Positions 26,511 through 34,956 of a stretch of DNA of 64,000 bases are shown in pieces (the first letter of the stretch is position 1; every line of letters starts with the position of its first letter). The position numbers were made by a program, and so were the translations under genes. The stretch is from UBA8401 sp041665525. GTDB taxonomy: Bacteria; Bacteroidota; Ignavibacteria; UBA10030; UBA8401. Location of the stretch: the NCBI GenBank assembly GCA_041665525.1, contig JBAYIS010000014.1:1-64000 (forward strand). The letters run 5' to 3'. The notes below the pieces were generated by a model. That model did no database searches and had not been told where the DNA came from. It saw only the letters and a program-made list of their open reading frames with translations.

Positions 26511-26680
26511 AGGGAACGTTTTCACCTTTGGCTAGATTCAGCGATGCCAATCAGATAGAGTTGAAGAATGAGCGGTGCCAACACAATTCAAAAACAGTTT
26601 TGAAAATACCTAATTCTCGGTATGGTGTTTTCCACAAATTACACTCATATTCATCGTAACATTACTATCCCACTCCTTCG

Positions 26681-27769
26681 ATGAATAATAAAATAGTTTT
26701 TCTCTCTATTCTCTTCCTTTCGTTCGCATTGTTACAGATACAGTGCAAAAAGGATCCTCCCGTTACTCCGCCCCCGGATCCGGAACCGACACATCCGACA
26801 ATTACCTGGAGAGCAGATACCATTCGCAATCCATATAAGGGATGGCAACTATTGCTACTATCAATTTGGGGTTCAGATACCAATGATGTGTATGCTATTG
26901 GTCATAACGCTGTTGGAGGTAATGCATCTCTATACCACTTTGATGGAACTCAATGGAGTGTGATAAAAATAACGAAAGCTGAAGGTGGATTTATTGATAG
27001 TTATGTTTCCTTTAGAGAAATCGATGGATCTGGAAAAAACGATGTATGGGCCGTGGGAAGAAGAGGTGGGTATTATGGATCTTCAATTGACTCGAGTCTG
27101 GTGATACATTTTGACGGTAGTTCATGGAAAGAAATTCAGATCGATCGAGGCAAGCATTCTCTGCAGGGATTAAAAGTGTTAGGGTTGAATGATGTGTACA
27201 TGTCCGGAACGTATGGTGAAATTTACCATTTTGATGGCACACAATTTACTAAAATAGTGGTCGATACTAATCTGGCAATTAAACTCGGAGGGGATAAGCA
27301 GAGAATGTTTGCAGGAGGAATATCAACATTACTGTACCCTAATCAATATATTAGCGTCTTTTCAAAAGTTGGGAACGGAACATGGACCAGAATAACTACT
27401 GCTACTGAAATAGAATATGGCCAAAAAAGAAATTTTGGATTTCGCGATTTTTATCCTGCTGGAAGTGATAAATATTTCGCTTGCGGCGAAGGTATTTTTT
27501 CCATTCAGGATACATTCTGGCACTCTTCTTCAAGCGATAAATCACATCCATACATTCGGTTGAGTGGGACATCACCAACGAATGTATTCGCATTATGCCA
27601 GACGAGAAAAATCCTTCATTGGAATGGTGTGGATTGGAGAGAATCGAATTTACCTGAAAATATATCCACCAATTCAACCCTTTGGGGATTGTGGGTGAAG
27701 GGGAACAATATTTTTATTTCGTGTTATTACAAAGAAGATACAAACATCATCTATCGCGGTACATATTAA
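26681..27769 (+). CDS. Lipoprotein with beta-propeller-like repeats
   Basis: The 362-aa protein starts with a lipoprotein signal (Cys at about 22, in QIQCKKD, then a Pro-rich PPVTPPPDPEP spacer). Repeated units with the pattern (I/L)WGSDTNDVYAIG...HFDGTQW recur four or five times (WGSDTNDVYAIG, GSGKNDVWAVG, LGLNDVYMSG, SGTSPTNVFAL), each followed by a strand such as YHFDGTQW. This looks like a blade repeat of a six- or seven-bladed propeller. It is more AT-rich than its neighbours, which may mean acquisition. Probable outer-membrane or surface lipoprotein; ligand unknown. Confidence 0.75.
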   Translation: MNNKIVFLSILFLSFALLQIQCKKDPPVTPPPDPEPTHPTITWRADTIRNPYKGWQLLLLSIWGSDTNDVYAIGHNAVGGNASLYHFDGTQWSVIKITKAEGGFIDSYVSFREIDGSGKNDVWAVGRRGGYYGSSIDSSLVIHFDGSSWKEIQIDRGKHSLQGLKVLGLNDVYMSGTYGEIYHFDGTQFTKIVVDTNLAIKLGGDKQRMFAGGISTLLYPNQYISVFSKVGNGTWTRITTATEIEYGQKRNFGFRDFYPAGSDKYFACGEGIFSIQDTFWHSSSSDKSHPYIRLSGTSPTNVFALCQTRKILHWNGVDWRESNLPENISTNSTLWGLWVKGNNIFISCYYKEDTNIIYRGTY

Positions 27770-27791
27770 CCTTTAAAACACTTTAAAACAA

Positions 27792-27815
27792 AAAACCCCG
27801 AATCCTCGGGGTTTT
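27792..27815. terminator. Bidirectional terminator between the lipoprotein gene and rpsT
   Basis: A perfect 10-bp stem AAAACCCCGA / TCGGGGTTTT with the loop ATCC has A-rich and T-rich flanks, so it works in both directions between these convergent genes. Confidence 0.9.
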
Positions 27816-27851
27816 AATGTCGCAGTGTCGACATTTCGGCAACAAGAGATT

Positions 27852-28106
27852 TTACTTCAGCTTGTTCACGTACTTCGTCAGTTTCGACTTTAGATTTGAC
27901 GCTTTGTTTGCGTGAATCACTTTCTTTCCTGCCAGCTTATCCAAAAACGAGATCGTCTCTTTCAACAGCGTTGTTGCCGTGTCCTTCGTCTGTGTTGTAC
28001 GGACTTTCTTTAAAAGTGTTTTCATTGTCGATTTGTCCGCCAGATTACGTTTTGCACGGCGGGCGTGTGTCCGAATCCGTTTTTCTGCCGATTTATGTTG
28101 TGCCAT
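27852..28106 (-). CDS. rpsT: 30S ribosomal protein S20
   Basis: From the ATG at 28106 the protein is 84 aa, the usual S20 length, beginning MAQHKSAEKRIRTHARRAKR and ending in the basic helix SNLKSKLTKYVNKLK. It binds 16S rRNA early in small-subunit assembly. A strong AGGAGA ribosome site lies 8 nt upstream. It follows the surA-like genes on the same strand and has a probable promoter of its own. Confidence 0.96.
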   Translation of the reverse strand: MAQHKSAEKRIRTHARRAKRNLADKSTMKTLLKKVRTTQTKDTATTLLKETISFLDKLAGKKVIHANKASNLKSKLTKYVNKLK

Positions 28107-28145
28107 TGTGTTTCTCCTGATGTATTTCGTTGATTTAAGTGTGTT

Positions 28146-28174
28146 AGTATAATAAAATTCTTGTCCAGTTACAA
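28146..28174 (-). promoter_or_regulatory. Candidate promoter of rpsT
   Basis: On the minus strand TTGTAA (28169-28174) and TATACT (28146-28151) are separated by 17 bp, close to the sigma-70 consensus. It overlaps the end of the upstream surA-like gene and gives a leader of about 35 nt. Confidence 0.45.
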
Positions 28175-29431
28175 TTTCTTTTCCCAATAGATAGTTTTTC
28201 GAAGGCTTTCCACCCATTGTTCATACGTGGCGCTGAGTTTGAATTGAAGTGTCAGCTGTTCCAGCCTCTTATAGTCATCTGTCAGGTTGATGGCATGCTC
28301 CAGTGTGACTGAACGGACAAGGATGATGTGGTAACCGTACTTGGACTGCACTGTCAGTTTACGCGGTTCGCTGATGTCTCCGGCTTTCGCCTCTTTCACA
28401 AAATCTGCATATGCAGGATCCAACTGATCCATGGCGATGCGTCCAAGATCGCCGCCGATATCCTTCGTGTCATTGTCTTCGGAGTATTTCCGTGCCAGCA
28501 CACCAAAACTGCCGCCGTGGGTGACCGAATCACGGAGGTTGCGCAGTTTCGCAATCGCTGAGTCGTCATTGGCCAACGACATTTGAATGGGGAAAAGAAT
28601 GTGACGCGTTCGCACTGCATCGCCACGCCGTTCCACCAGCTGGATAATGTGGAAACCGAACTGTGTTTTTACCGGTTTGGAAATTTCGTTGCTGGAGAGT
28701 GTGAATGCCACCTCTTCGAATTCTTTCACGAACGATCCACGCCGGGCAAATCCAAGATCGCCTCCCTGTTCTGCAGTTCCGTCCGTGGAATATCGCTTCG
28801 CAAAATCCGCAAAATCTCCGCCGGCTTTAATGCTGTCCGCAATTATCTGCGCTTTGGCAGCGATCGACTTCAGGACGGTGGAATCAGGCGACGGTTCAAT
28901 GTAGATGTGACTCAGTTCGAATTCCTTCGGCACATTGGGAATGCTGTCCTTGTATGTGGCAAAAAATTCTTCCACTTCGCGGCGGGAAACGGTCAGCTGC
29001 GCCTGGCGCTGTTGTTGAATCTTCTGCACCAGCATCTGTTTCCGGATCAATTCACGGAATTGGAAATCCCGTTTCATCCTGTTCACCGTCATGCCGTAAA
29101 TCTCTTCCAGTTTTTCCTGTCCGCCCACCTGATAGGTCATCCGTGAAATTTGCTGTTCCAGCCGTTCCGTCACTTCTTCGTCTGTAACAACAACGCTGTC
29201 TTCGATCGCCTGGGCAAGAACCAGTTTGTCATTGATCATACCGTCCAGTACACGCTCTCGTAATTCTTTGGATGCGGGATCGAGCCGGTTCTGCACCGCC
29301 AACTGCTGCACGGTAAAGTTCAGGTCCGATTCGGTAATCACCTCCCGGTCCACAACGGCGATGATTCGGTCCAGTGATTTTTGCGCTGCCGCCGATGAGA
29401 CAAGCAGCAGGATAATAAAGAATTTCTTCAT
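28169..29431 (-). CDS. SurA-like periplasmic peptidyl-prolyl isomerase (two parvulin domains)
   Basis: The 420-aa protein has a signal peptide (1-16, ending SAAAQ), a SurA N-terminal chaperone domain (IAVVDREVITESDLN..., about 20-165) and two PpiC/parvulin domains (about 166-275 with FELSHIYIEP, and 276-390 with VRTRHILFPI and FGVLARKYSEDNDT). It should escort outer-membrane proteins through the periplasm. It is last in a row of three parvulin genes, 4 bp after the previous stop. Confidence 0.9.
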   Translation of the reverse strand: MKKFFIILLLVSSAAAQKSLDRIIAVVDREVITESDLNFTVQQLAVQNRLDPASKELRERVLDGMINDKLVLAQAIEDSVVVTDEEVTERLEQQISRMTYQVGGQEKLEEIYGMTVNRMKRDFQFRELIRKQMLVQKIQQQRQAQLTVSRREVEEFFATYKDSIPNVPKEFELSHIYIEPSPDSTVLKSIAAKAQIIADSIKAGGDFADFAKRYSTDGTAEQGGDLGFARRGSFVKEFEEVAFTLSSNEISKPVKTQFGFHIIQLVERRGDAVRTRHILFPIQMSLANDDSAIAKLRNLRDSVTHGGSFGVLARKYSEDNDTKDIGGDLGRIAMDQLDPAYADFVKEAKAGDISEPRKLTVQSKYGYHIILVRSVTLEHAINLTDDYKRLEQLTLQFKLSATYEQWVESLRKTIYWEKKL

Positions 29432-29435
29432 AAAG

Positions 29436-30314
29436 TTATTTTTCCCCGGCCGATGAATCCTGCACTGCGGTCATCATCTGCACTGTATGTTTCGAGCGAA
29501 GGCTCTGTAAATATTGTTGATATCGCAACTGGCGCCGTTCCATAATCAACCGGCTGCGGATTTGCGCTTCCACATACCCCAGCGGGGCGGAGGAACCGCT
29601 TTTAAACTGTCCCAGTGAACGGATCACCACATAGCCGACGCTTGTCTTTACCGGGAACGAAACTTCCTGAATTCCCAGTGCGTTCGCTACTTTCCATAAT
29701 TCCGGCGGATAGAGAGAGGATTGTGAGTGAAATGAGGAGTCGGTTGCGGAAAGAACACCTTTGTCCATATCATCTCCGAACCGTTCCAGGCTCTTGCTCC
29801 ATCCTTCTGTTCCGAGTGCTGCCGTGCGGAATTGATTTGCCGGTTCCAGGTCCCGAAAGATGACCATGGACATCCGGATGATATTTCCCTGCAGTGTGAA
29901 TTCCGCGTTGTGTTCCTGATAGTACGATGCGATCTCGTTTGGTTGAAGGGATTCGTCCGACACGGAATACACTTCTTTCTCCAGCAAGTCGGCGATTGTC
30001 AACTGCTTCAGTGCCTCTTCCATCTTTGCTTTAATCTGGTCGGTGCCGTCGTATCCGCGCTGCTGTGCTTCCTGGAATAGCAGCTCGTTAATCACCCAGC
30101 GGTTGGCATATTGTTGAATCTCGCTTTGTGTTAACTGCTGCGAAGGATTCAAATGGCTGCGGATAGCCTCCATGGTCAACACTTTATCGTTTACACGAGC
30201 GACAACGGTACCGTTCTCTTCCATCTGCGTGCAACCACCAGCAGTAAGGAGCAACATAAAAAAGAAAAGAGGAAAGCGGAAGACGCTTTCCTCTTGTGTG
30301 CGGAATATGGGCAT
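29436..30314 (-). CDS. Parvulin/SurA-N family lipoprotein
   Basis: The 292-aa protein has a lipoprotein signal ending LLTAGGC (Cys at about 28). A SurA N-like helical segment follows (VVARVNDKVLTMEAIRSHL, NRWVINELLFQEAQQRGYD), then a degenerate PpiC-like region (AEFTLQGNIIRMSMVIF... FPVKTSVGYVVIRSLGQFKSG) and a helical tail. The isomerase loop is poorly conserved, so it may be only a chaperone. The ATG overlaps the upstream stop by one base (TAATG), showing translational coupling with the 692-residue parvulin protein. Confidence 0.8.
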   Translation of the reverse strand: MPIFRTQEESVFRFPLFFFMLLLTAGGCTQMEENGTVVARVNDKVLTMEAIRSHLNPSQQLTQSEIQQYANRWVINELLFQEAQQRGYDGTDQIKAKMEEALKQLTIADLLEKEVYSVSDESLQPNEIASYYQEHNAEFTLQGNIIRMSMVIFRDLEPANQFRTAALGTEGWSKSLERFGDDMDKGVLSATDSSFHSQSSLYPPELWKVANALGIQEVSFPVKTSVGYVVIRSLGQFKSGSSAPLGYVEAQIRSRLIMERRQLRYQQYLQSLRSKHTVQMMTAVQDSSAGEK

Positions 30315-32392
30315 TAATGTTGTTGTTGGGGGAATGTCTTTGCCAGTGCTTCGGCATTGAGCATTACCGGATATTTCTTTTTCAGGGATTCATACCAGGT
30401 ATCGCCGAGGCGTTTCGTCTCGTATTCCTGGAATGCACCGGAGACTTCCGACTGCGCTTCTTCAAAAGTCTTTTCTCGCGCCGGATCTTTTTGGATCACT
30501 TTAATGAACGAGAACCCGCCGTCATTGCCAAAATAGGTGGTCGTATCGTTCACCTGAATATTCCATGCACGCTGCGTTACATCGTTGGTGGCAACGGGAC
30601 GGAGGCCGTGCACTCCGCGTGTGGCCAATGTTGTGCCGCGGGCATTAAACAGCGCTGCAGCGGAATCGAAAGTGATCGGTGCAATTGCGATCTTCACCGT
30701 TTCAAATTCAGCCTTCTTTCCTTTTTTCTTTCCCTTCTTTTCGACAAGCGAATCCACAGTGTAACCCTGCAGTGCATTCTGTACCAGTTTGGCAACACTG
30801 TCAGTTGCGACGTAGATCTCCTGAATGTTCACCCGGTCCGGCCATGTATACTTGCTCTTGTTATCAGCATGGTAGGCACGCAGAACGGAATCGTTCGGTT
30901 CCACCTTATTCCAGACGTTTTCCTGTTCTGCTTTAAAGAGAAGGATGCCTTCTTCATATTCCTTCATCGTCTTTCCGAAATCAGGAAATTTGCTCTCCAG
31001 CTGCTGTGCATGATATTCTGTGATCAGTGCGTCGCCGGTTTTGGCGATGATAGCCTGAATGGTCGCAGGGGATTTGAGTGACAAATTATTCAGGTCCTGG
31101 TTCATTTTGCTCATACGGATAACGGAATCGAGCGGAACATTTTTCCCGCCAAAGGAGAAAATGATTGCGCTGCGAACGGATGAAGATAATGAACTATCCC
31201 ACTTCGTTTCGTTGGTCCATTTTGCCGTATCGACGGAGGAAGCAAAGAGGGCAACATTCTGTTCGTTCACAGTGAAGTTATTCTCTTTTTTGATCTTTGC
31301 GATCATACGGTCCCGGTCGTACTGGAACCGGTAGTTCTGATATTCCGATTTCAACTGTGCTTCCAACTCTTTATACGGAGCCAATCCTTTTGAAGTGAAC
31401 CGGTAGACCAGATGCAAACCGAATTGTGTTCGGATGATGGGAGAAAGCGAACTGTCCTTCATTGTGAAGATGAGATTGTCGAATTCACGGATAGTTCTTC
31501 CTCTGTCGATAAAGCCGAGGTCGCCCCCTTTTTGTCCGCTGAATGTATCATCGGAGACCATGCGGGCAACAAGGGCAAAATCTTTTCCCGCAAGGATGGA
31601 ATCGCGGTATGCCGACAATTCCGCCATTGCCTTTGCAGAATCTTCCGCGCTGGCGCCGGGCATCAACCGCTTCATAATATGGCTGGCATGCACCGCAACC
31701 TGATTCGGAAGGATATCGGTTACTTTAATGATGTGATATCCGAACTGTGTTCGCACTGGAACAGCGGCAACTTCACCTTTTTTTAATCCATAGACCCCGT
31801 CTTCAAATTCCGGCACCATAGAGCCGGCGCTGAAGTAGTACAGGTCTCCCATGTTATATTGCGCGGAAGGATCCTTTGAATTATTGAGCGCCAGCGTTTC
31901 AAACGGTACACCGCGTTTCAGAGAATCAATAATCTGCAGAGCGAGGTTATAATATGCAAGTGTGTCGGCGGAACTCATGGAGCTGGTGCCTATGAGAATA
32001 TGGCTTGCACGGACCTCCTGTTGCTTTCGCTGATACAGTTTTTCCAATGCCGGCTTGGTAATTTCTTTTTCCAGCATGTAGGTAACTGCAAGGTTTTTGC
32101 GATAATCGTTCAGTTCCATCTGCAATTCCTGGTCCTTGTTATAACCAAGTGCATACGCTTCCTTCACTTTCAACCGGAACTTTACATACAGGTCGAGAAA
32201 TTTCTGACGATCCTCTAATGAGGTCTTTGCTGCAGCTTCGACTCCGCCGTTATTTCGGGCAAATACCTGTTCAAATTCTTCTACGGAGATTTTCTCTCCG
32301 GCAATTTCTGCAACGTACGAACCGCCGCAGCCAATGATTCCCGCAACGAATGCGAAAACGAACGTGGTCATCATTAACTTTTTCAAACGCAT
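30314..32392 (-). CDS. PpiD/SurA-like peptidyl-prolyl isomerase lipoprotein, two parvulin domains
   Basis: From the ATG at 32392 the protein is 692 aa. The start is set by GAGGAG about 10 nt upstream and by the lipoprotein signal ending VAGIIGC. An N-terminal SurA-like helical domain (to about 130) precedes two parvulin domains (about 130-240 with VRASHILIG and RTQFGYHIIKV; about 240-345 with VHASHIMKRLM and RTQFGLHLVYR). A long C-terminal helical region contains a third degenerate parvulin-like block near NIQEIYVATD. It should work in the periplasm with the two downstream relatives on outer-membrane protein folding. A mobile element is inserted about 100 bp upstream of the start. Confidence 0.9.
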   Translation of the reverse strand: MRLKKLMMTTFVFAFVAGIIGCGGSYVAEIAGEKISVEEFEQVFARNNGGVEAAAKTSLEDRQKFLDLYVKFRLKVKEAYALGYNKDQELQMELNDYRKNLAVTYMLEKEITKPALEKLYQRKQQEVRASHILIGTSSMSSADTLAYYNLALQIIDSLKRGVPFETLALNNSKDPSAQYNMGDLYYFSAGSMVPEFEDGVYGLKKGEVAAVPVRTQFGYHIIKVTDILPNQVAVHASHIMKRLMPGASAEDSAKAMAELSAYRDSILAGKDFALVARMVSDDTFSGQKGGDLGFIDRGRTIREFDNLIFTMKDSSLSPIIRTQFGLHLVYRFTSKGLAPYKELEAQLKSEYQNYRFQYDRDRMIAKIKKENNFTVNEQNVALFASSVDTAKWTNETKWDSSLSSSVRSAIIFSFGGKNVPLDSVIRMSKMNQDLNNLSLKSPATIQAIIAKTGDALITEYHAQQLESKFPDFGKTMKEYEEGILLFKAEQENVWNKVEPNDSVLRAYHADNKSKYTWPDRVNIQEIYVATDSVAKLVQNALQGYTVDSLVEKKGKKKGKKAEFETVKIAIAPITFDSAAALFNARGTTLATRGVHGLRPVATNDVTQRAWNIQVNDTTTYFGNDGGFSFIKVIQKDPAREKTFEEAQSEVSGAFQEYETKRLGDTWYESLKKKYPVMLNAEALAKTFPQQQH

Positions 32393-32487
32393 AGGAAAAT
32401 TACTCCTCATCATTGATGGAAATTGTAGTGGAAAAACGTTCTAAGTGTATAAAAATAATGAAATTAGGGGAGACAAGCAACGTTTTG

Positions 32488-32495
32488 TGACTGAC
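32488..32495. repeat. Target-site duplication, left copy (TGACTGAC)
   Basis: The 8-bp TGACTGAC directly before the left terminal inverted repeat is repeated exactly after the right one. Confidence 0.93.
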
Positions 32496-32514
32496 GGTAG
32501 TGTCTTAATTTGAA
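32496..32514 (+). repeat. Left terminal inverted repeat (19 bp)
   Basis: GGTAGTGTCTTAATTTGAA, identical to the reverse complement of 35991-36009. The GG start with a GGTAGTG tip is of the type seen in IS1-like elements. Confidence 0.93.
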
Positions 32515-32579
32515 ACATAACACAGAAAACGAGAAAAAACGCAATATTTTATTGTTGTAAAAAATAAAGGACAGACGAA

Positions 32580-32828
32580 ATGAAGCAGGACAAAGAATTG
32601 ATGTTTGTGATGAGTAAATCACTTTCCAAGATGGAGGCGGAGAGCTTTGCAAAGTCCCTACGGACACCAGATGCTTTCTATCTTGCTAAGGTATGGGAGA
32701 ATCCAAATGAGCGCAGGAAGTCTAAAAGAGAGCGTTTTGTAGTGTGTAGACCATTAAGAGGGGATGAAATTGTAACAGACGGGTATGGGGATTATTTCAA
32801 GCGGGCAGAATTGATGAGGGTGAATTAG
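32580..32828 (+). CDS. Cargo protein of unknown function, 82 aa
   Basis: The small, highly charged soluble protein (MKQDKELMFVMSK..., RRKSKRERFVVCRPLRGDE, GYGDYFKRAELMRVN) has AAGGA about 9 nt before its ATG. It is the first gene inside the left end of the mobile element and is convergent with the membrane-protein gene, 12 bp away. No family is recognised. An antitoxin or small regulatory role is possible, without direct evidence. Confidence 0.6.
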   Translation: MKQDKELMFVMSKSLSKMEAESFAKSLRTPDAFYLAKVWENPNERRKSKRERFVVCRPLRGDEIVTDGYGDYFKRAELMRVN

Positions 32829-32840
32829 AATAATGGATTT

Positions 32841-33734
32841 TTAGGGTAGAAACTCGAATTTATAGTTCGGGACATCAACGAAATATTTTAATGTGTCGTT
32901 ATATCTTTGGCAGAATTTTTTATTATACACATTTCCAAATTCATCTTGAAATCTTATAATGCCAAAAACAAATAGAAATATCTTGCCATTAAATATATCC
33001 ATTTTTTCAGCGGGGCTTATTGTGCTTGTGTATGAAATTGTGATTGATTTTTTCTCCTTTGACGATATTTCGAAAGATCCAACCGTATTTGACTTATTAA
33101 TTATAAACTCCCTTGCGCTTATGTTGCGCAACGCCGACATGGTTGCTATAAAATTTATATTGATAGCATCCATTGAGCCGATATTTTCGAGGTCAGCGGT
33201 AACAATAAAATTTCGGGACGTATCTATGTGTAGTGGATACATCAATAAATTTGGTTTTTTCCCTGCTTCAAAGTATTTCTTGCTTAATTCGTTTTGTTGA
33301 TTTGCGGCGGCAACTAAAACATTCACCCTTTGTAATGTATCGTTTAATGTTTTTATTGAGTCAGAAAGCACTTTGTTCTTTGATTCAATTTTATCAATAT
33401 AATTCCCTTCTTTCACTGCAATATTATACAAATGAAATCCAACGCCAATAAAAACAATACAGTAAAATGGCAATTCGATCCAATAGGATTTGGAAGAGAG
33501 ATTTTCTCTGTTTTTAGTATAAATTCTTATAACGACAATCAAGATAATAACACAAGTAGAAATCGCTGTAAACGGTTTGTTAAACAATCCATTGGCAACA
33601 AGCAAGGCAAACGCCCAAAACGCAATATTGCAAAATCTTCCGAACCAAGTATGGCGAAAAAAATTCAATATGTTCTTCTTGGCAGTTTCTACGGGCTTAT
33701 TTTTGTATTCGTATTGCTTTATTTCTTCTGACAT
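32841..33734 (-). CDS. Cargo membrane protein with coiled coil and beta-rich C-terminal domain
   Basis: The 297-aa protein has three predicted membrane helices (about 35-51, 56-73, 87-107), a coiled-coil stretch (about 112-150, IESKNKVLSDSIKTLNDTLQRV) and a beta-type domain (about 160-297, NLLMYPLHIDTSRNFIVTADLENIGS). The pattern of membrane anchor, coiled coil and sensor-like domain has no clear named family. Codon use is AT-rich like the rest of the element. It lies 18 bp downstream of the transposase on the same strand and could share its transcript. Confidence 0.7.
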   Translation of the reverse strand: MSEEIKQYEYKNKPVETAKKNILNFFRHTWFGRFCNIAFWAFALLVANGLFNKPFTAISTCVIILIVVIRIYTKNRENLSSKSYWIELPFYCIVFIGVGFHLYNIAVKEGNYIDKIESKNKVLSDSIKTLNDTLQRVNVLVAAANQQNELSKKYFEAGKKPNLLMYPLHIDTSRNFIVTADLENIGSMDAININFIATMSALRNISAREFIINKSNTVGSFEISSKEKKSITISYTSTISPAEKMDIFNGKIFLFVFGIIRFQDEFGNVYNKKFCQRYNDTLKYFVDVPNYKFEFLP

Positions 33735-33752
33735 TTTGTTTTGATTAAGAAC

Positions 33753-34592
33753 TTATACTGCTTTTCTTACGACGGAATAATTTAATAAATCAGCCCAATT
33801 CCACATTCTATTTGTAATCTTTGCTTCCATTGCGGGGGTGACTCTCAACGATGAGTGAATCCGCATGAAATTATAGTAGAAAAAATGCAAAGATACAGCC
33901 GCTTCCAAGTTCTTAAATTTTTTGCTGAAAGCATTGGTTAACCGTGTAAATCTCCGCATACTCATTCTCATAGTCAAGTTCTGTCTTTCGATATGACTTG
34001 TTGAGATTTTATGGTAAGTAGGATTGCCAATTAGGGGGCGTATTATTACCTCACGGATACTTGCCGGGGAGTATCTTTTTTCACCCCTTACATCTTCTTG
34101 ATAGATTTTGTGAATTTGTCCGTATTCAACATCTTCACCAAAGGTTCTATCAACGGCATTAAAATAAGGCGTAAATGAATCTGTAGAAAGTTGAAACCGT
34201 GAAGGAATCCGGTATTTCAAATCGTTCATAATTGTCAATGCCATTGGATAATTTCTTTTCCCGACAAAGAACGAGGGGGCAAGCTTTGTCTCGCTATCAA
34301 TGGCCACAAATACGTATTGATCGCCAAGATAGAATCCATCTTTTTCCTCTGCGGTTAATTGTTTCTGTTTTTTCCCGCAATATGTCCAGATTTCATCTAC
34401 TTGGATAAAACGGGATTTAAGGTTTACGAATTGTGCGTCTTGAATCTCTCTTGCAATTTCACCCGCTTTAACGAGTAAAGACATGATTGTATTGCGGTTT
34501 ACGCCTGTGAGTCTTTCGATTGATCGGATGGAAACACCTTCTACGAGGTGGGATAAAACGAGGGCTTGTTTTTCTTGACTAAGTACGTTCAT
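33753..34592 (-). CDS. IS1-family transposase, single frame
   Basis: The 279-aa protein has an N-terminal HTH (about 17-42, GVSIRSIERLTGVNRNTIMSLL) and a DDE core with VDEIWTY (Asp66), STDSFTPY (Asp138) and HIERQNLTMRM (Glu202), followed by the family block RRFTRLTNAFSKK. This matches IS1-type transposases made from one ORF rather than by the insA-insB frameshift of classical IS1. A strong AGGAGA site precedes the ATG. All catalytic residues are intact, so the enzyme may be active. It sits in the centre of the element rather than filling it. Confidence 0.92.
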   Translation of the reverse strand: MNVLSQEKQALVLSHLVEGVSIRSIERLTGVNRNTIMSLLVKAGEIAREIQDAQFVNLKSRFIQVDEIWTYCGKKQKQLTAEEKDGFYLGDQYVFVAIDSETKLAPSFFVGKRNYPMALTIMNDLKYRIPSRFQLSTDSFTPYFNAVDRTFGEDVEYGQIHKIYQEDVRGEKRYSPASIREVIIRPLIGNPTYHKISTSHIERQNLTMRMSMRRFTRLTNAFSKKFKNLEAAVSLHFFYYNFMRIHSSLRVTPAMEAKITNRMWNWADLLNYSVVRKAV

Positions 34593-34612
34593 TGTTGTTT
34601 CTCCTGTTTGTA

Positions 34613-34644
34613 TTTGGAAAAACCCGCAATGAACAGTATATTTG
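34613..34644 (+). promoter_or_regulatory. Candidate promoter for a small RNA inside the element
   Basis: TTTGG at 34613 and the exact TAnnTTTG box TATATTTG at 34637-34644 are about 20 bp apart, facing away from the transposase and towards the terminator-like hairpin at 34688. Confidence 0.45.
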
Positions 34645-34649
34645 TGTTG

Positions 34650-34730
34650 AGGTCATTTGCCTGTTCAAGCAGGTAAGTGATTTAATGGAAACCGTAAGGT
34701 GTTAGCGCACTTTGCGGTTTCTTTGTTTTT
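34650..34730 (+). ncRNA. Candidate structured small RNA in the IS1-type element
   Basis: A plus-strand transcript from the promoter at 34613-34644 would be about 80 nt. It would hold a small hairpin (CCTG ttcaag CAGG, 34660-34673) and a long terminator hairpin, 14 bp with two wobble pairs (34688-34721), ending in TTTGTTTTT. It overlaps no plus-strand gene and lies between the transposase and the HTH gene, both on the other strand. Expression is not shown by sequence. Confidence 0.4.
34688..34730 (+). terminator. Strong terminator hairpin
   Basis: GAAACCGTAAGGTG pairs with CACTTTGCGGTTTC across a 6-nt loop and is followed by TTTGTTTTT. The U-tract polarity is plus strand, opposite to the two flanking genes. 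Confidence 0.65.
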
Positions 34731-34938
34731 ACTTCTGCTTAGTTCTCTTCCACTCTACCAATTCTTTTTTATCAATCAGAGTCAGCGTTTTAAATTTGTA
34801 GGTATTCAGCCATCCCCAAGTAAGATAATTTCTTAAGGAGCCGTTTGTTATCCCTAAAAAATGTGCCGCCTCGTCAATGTTATAAAATTCATCGTCTCTA
34901 ACGTGTGGTAGCAATATTGGTTTGTCGTATTGTATCAT
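34729..34938 (-). CDS. Small excisionase/MerR-like HTH protein
   Basis: The 69-aa protein carries one winged-helix HTH_17-type domain (about 18-60): FYNIDEAAHFLGITNGSLRNYLTWG, then a wing region and KKELVEWKRTK. Such proteins act as excisionases or small repressors of mobile elements. A 19-bp palindrome 19 bp upstream of its start, overlapping its likely promoter, suggests autoregulation. It may also regulate the transposase, which is downstream on the same strand. Confidence 0.8.
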   Translation of the reverse strand: MIQYDKPILLPHVRDDEFYNIDEAAHFLGITNGSLRNYLTWGWLNTYKFKTLTLIDKKELVEWKRTKQK

Positions 34939-34956
34939 GGGGTTAAGTTAACTATT

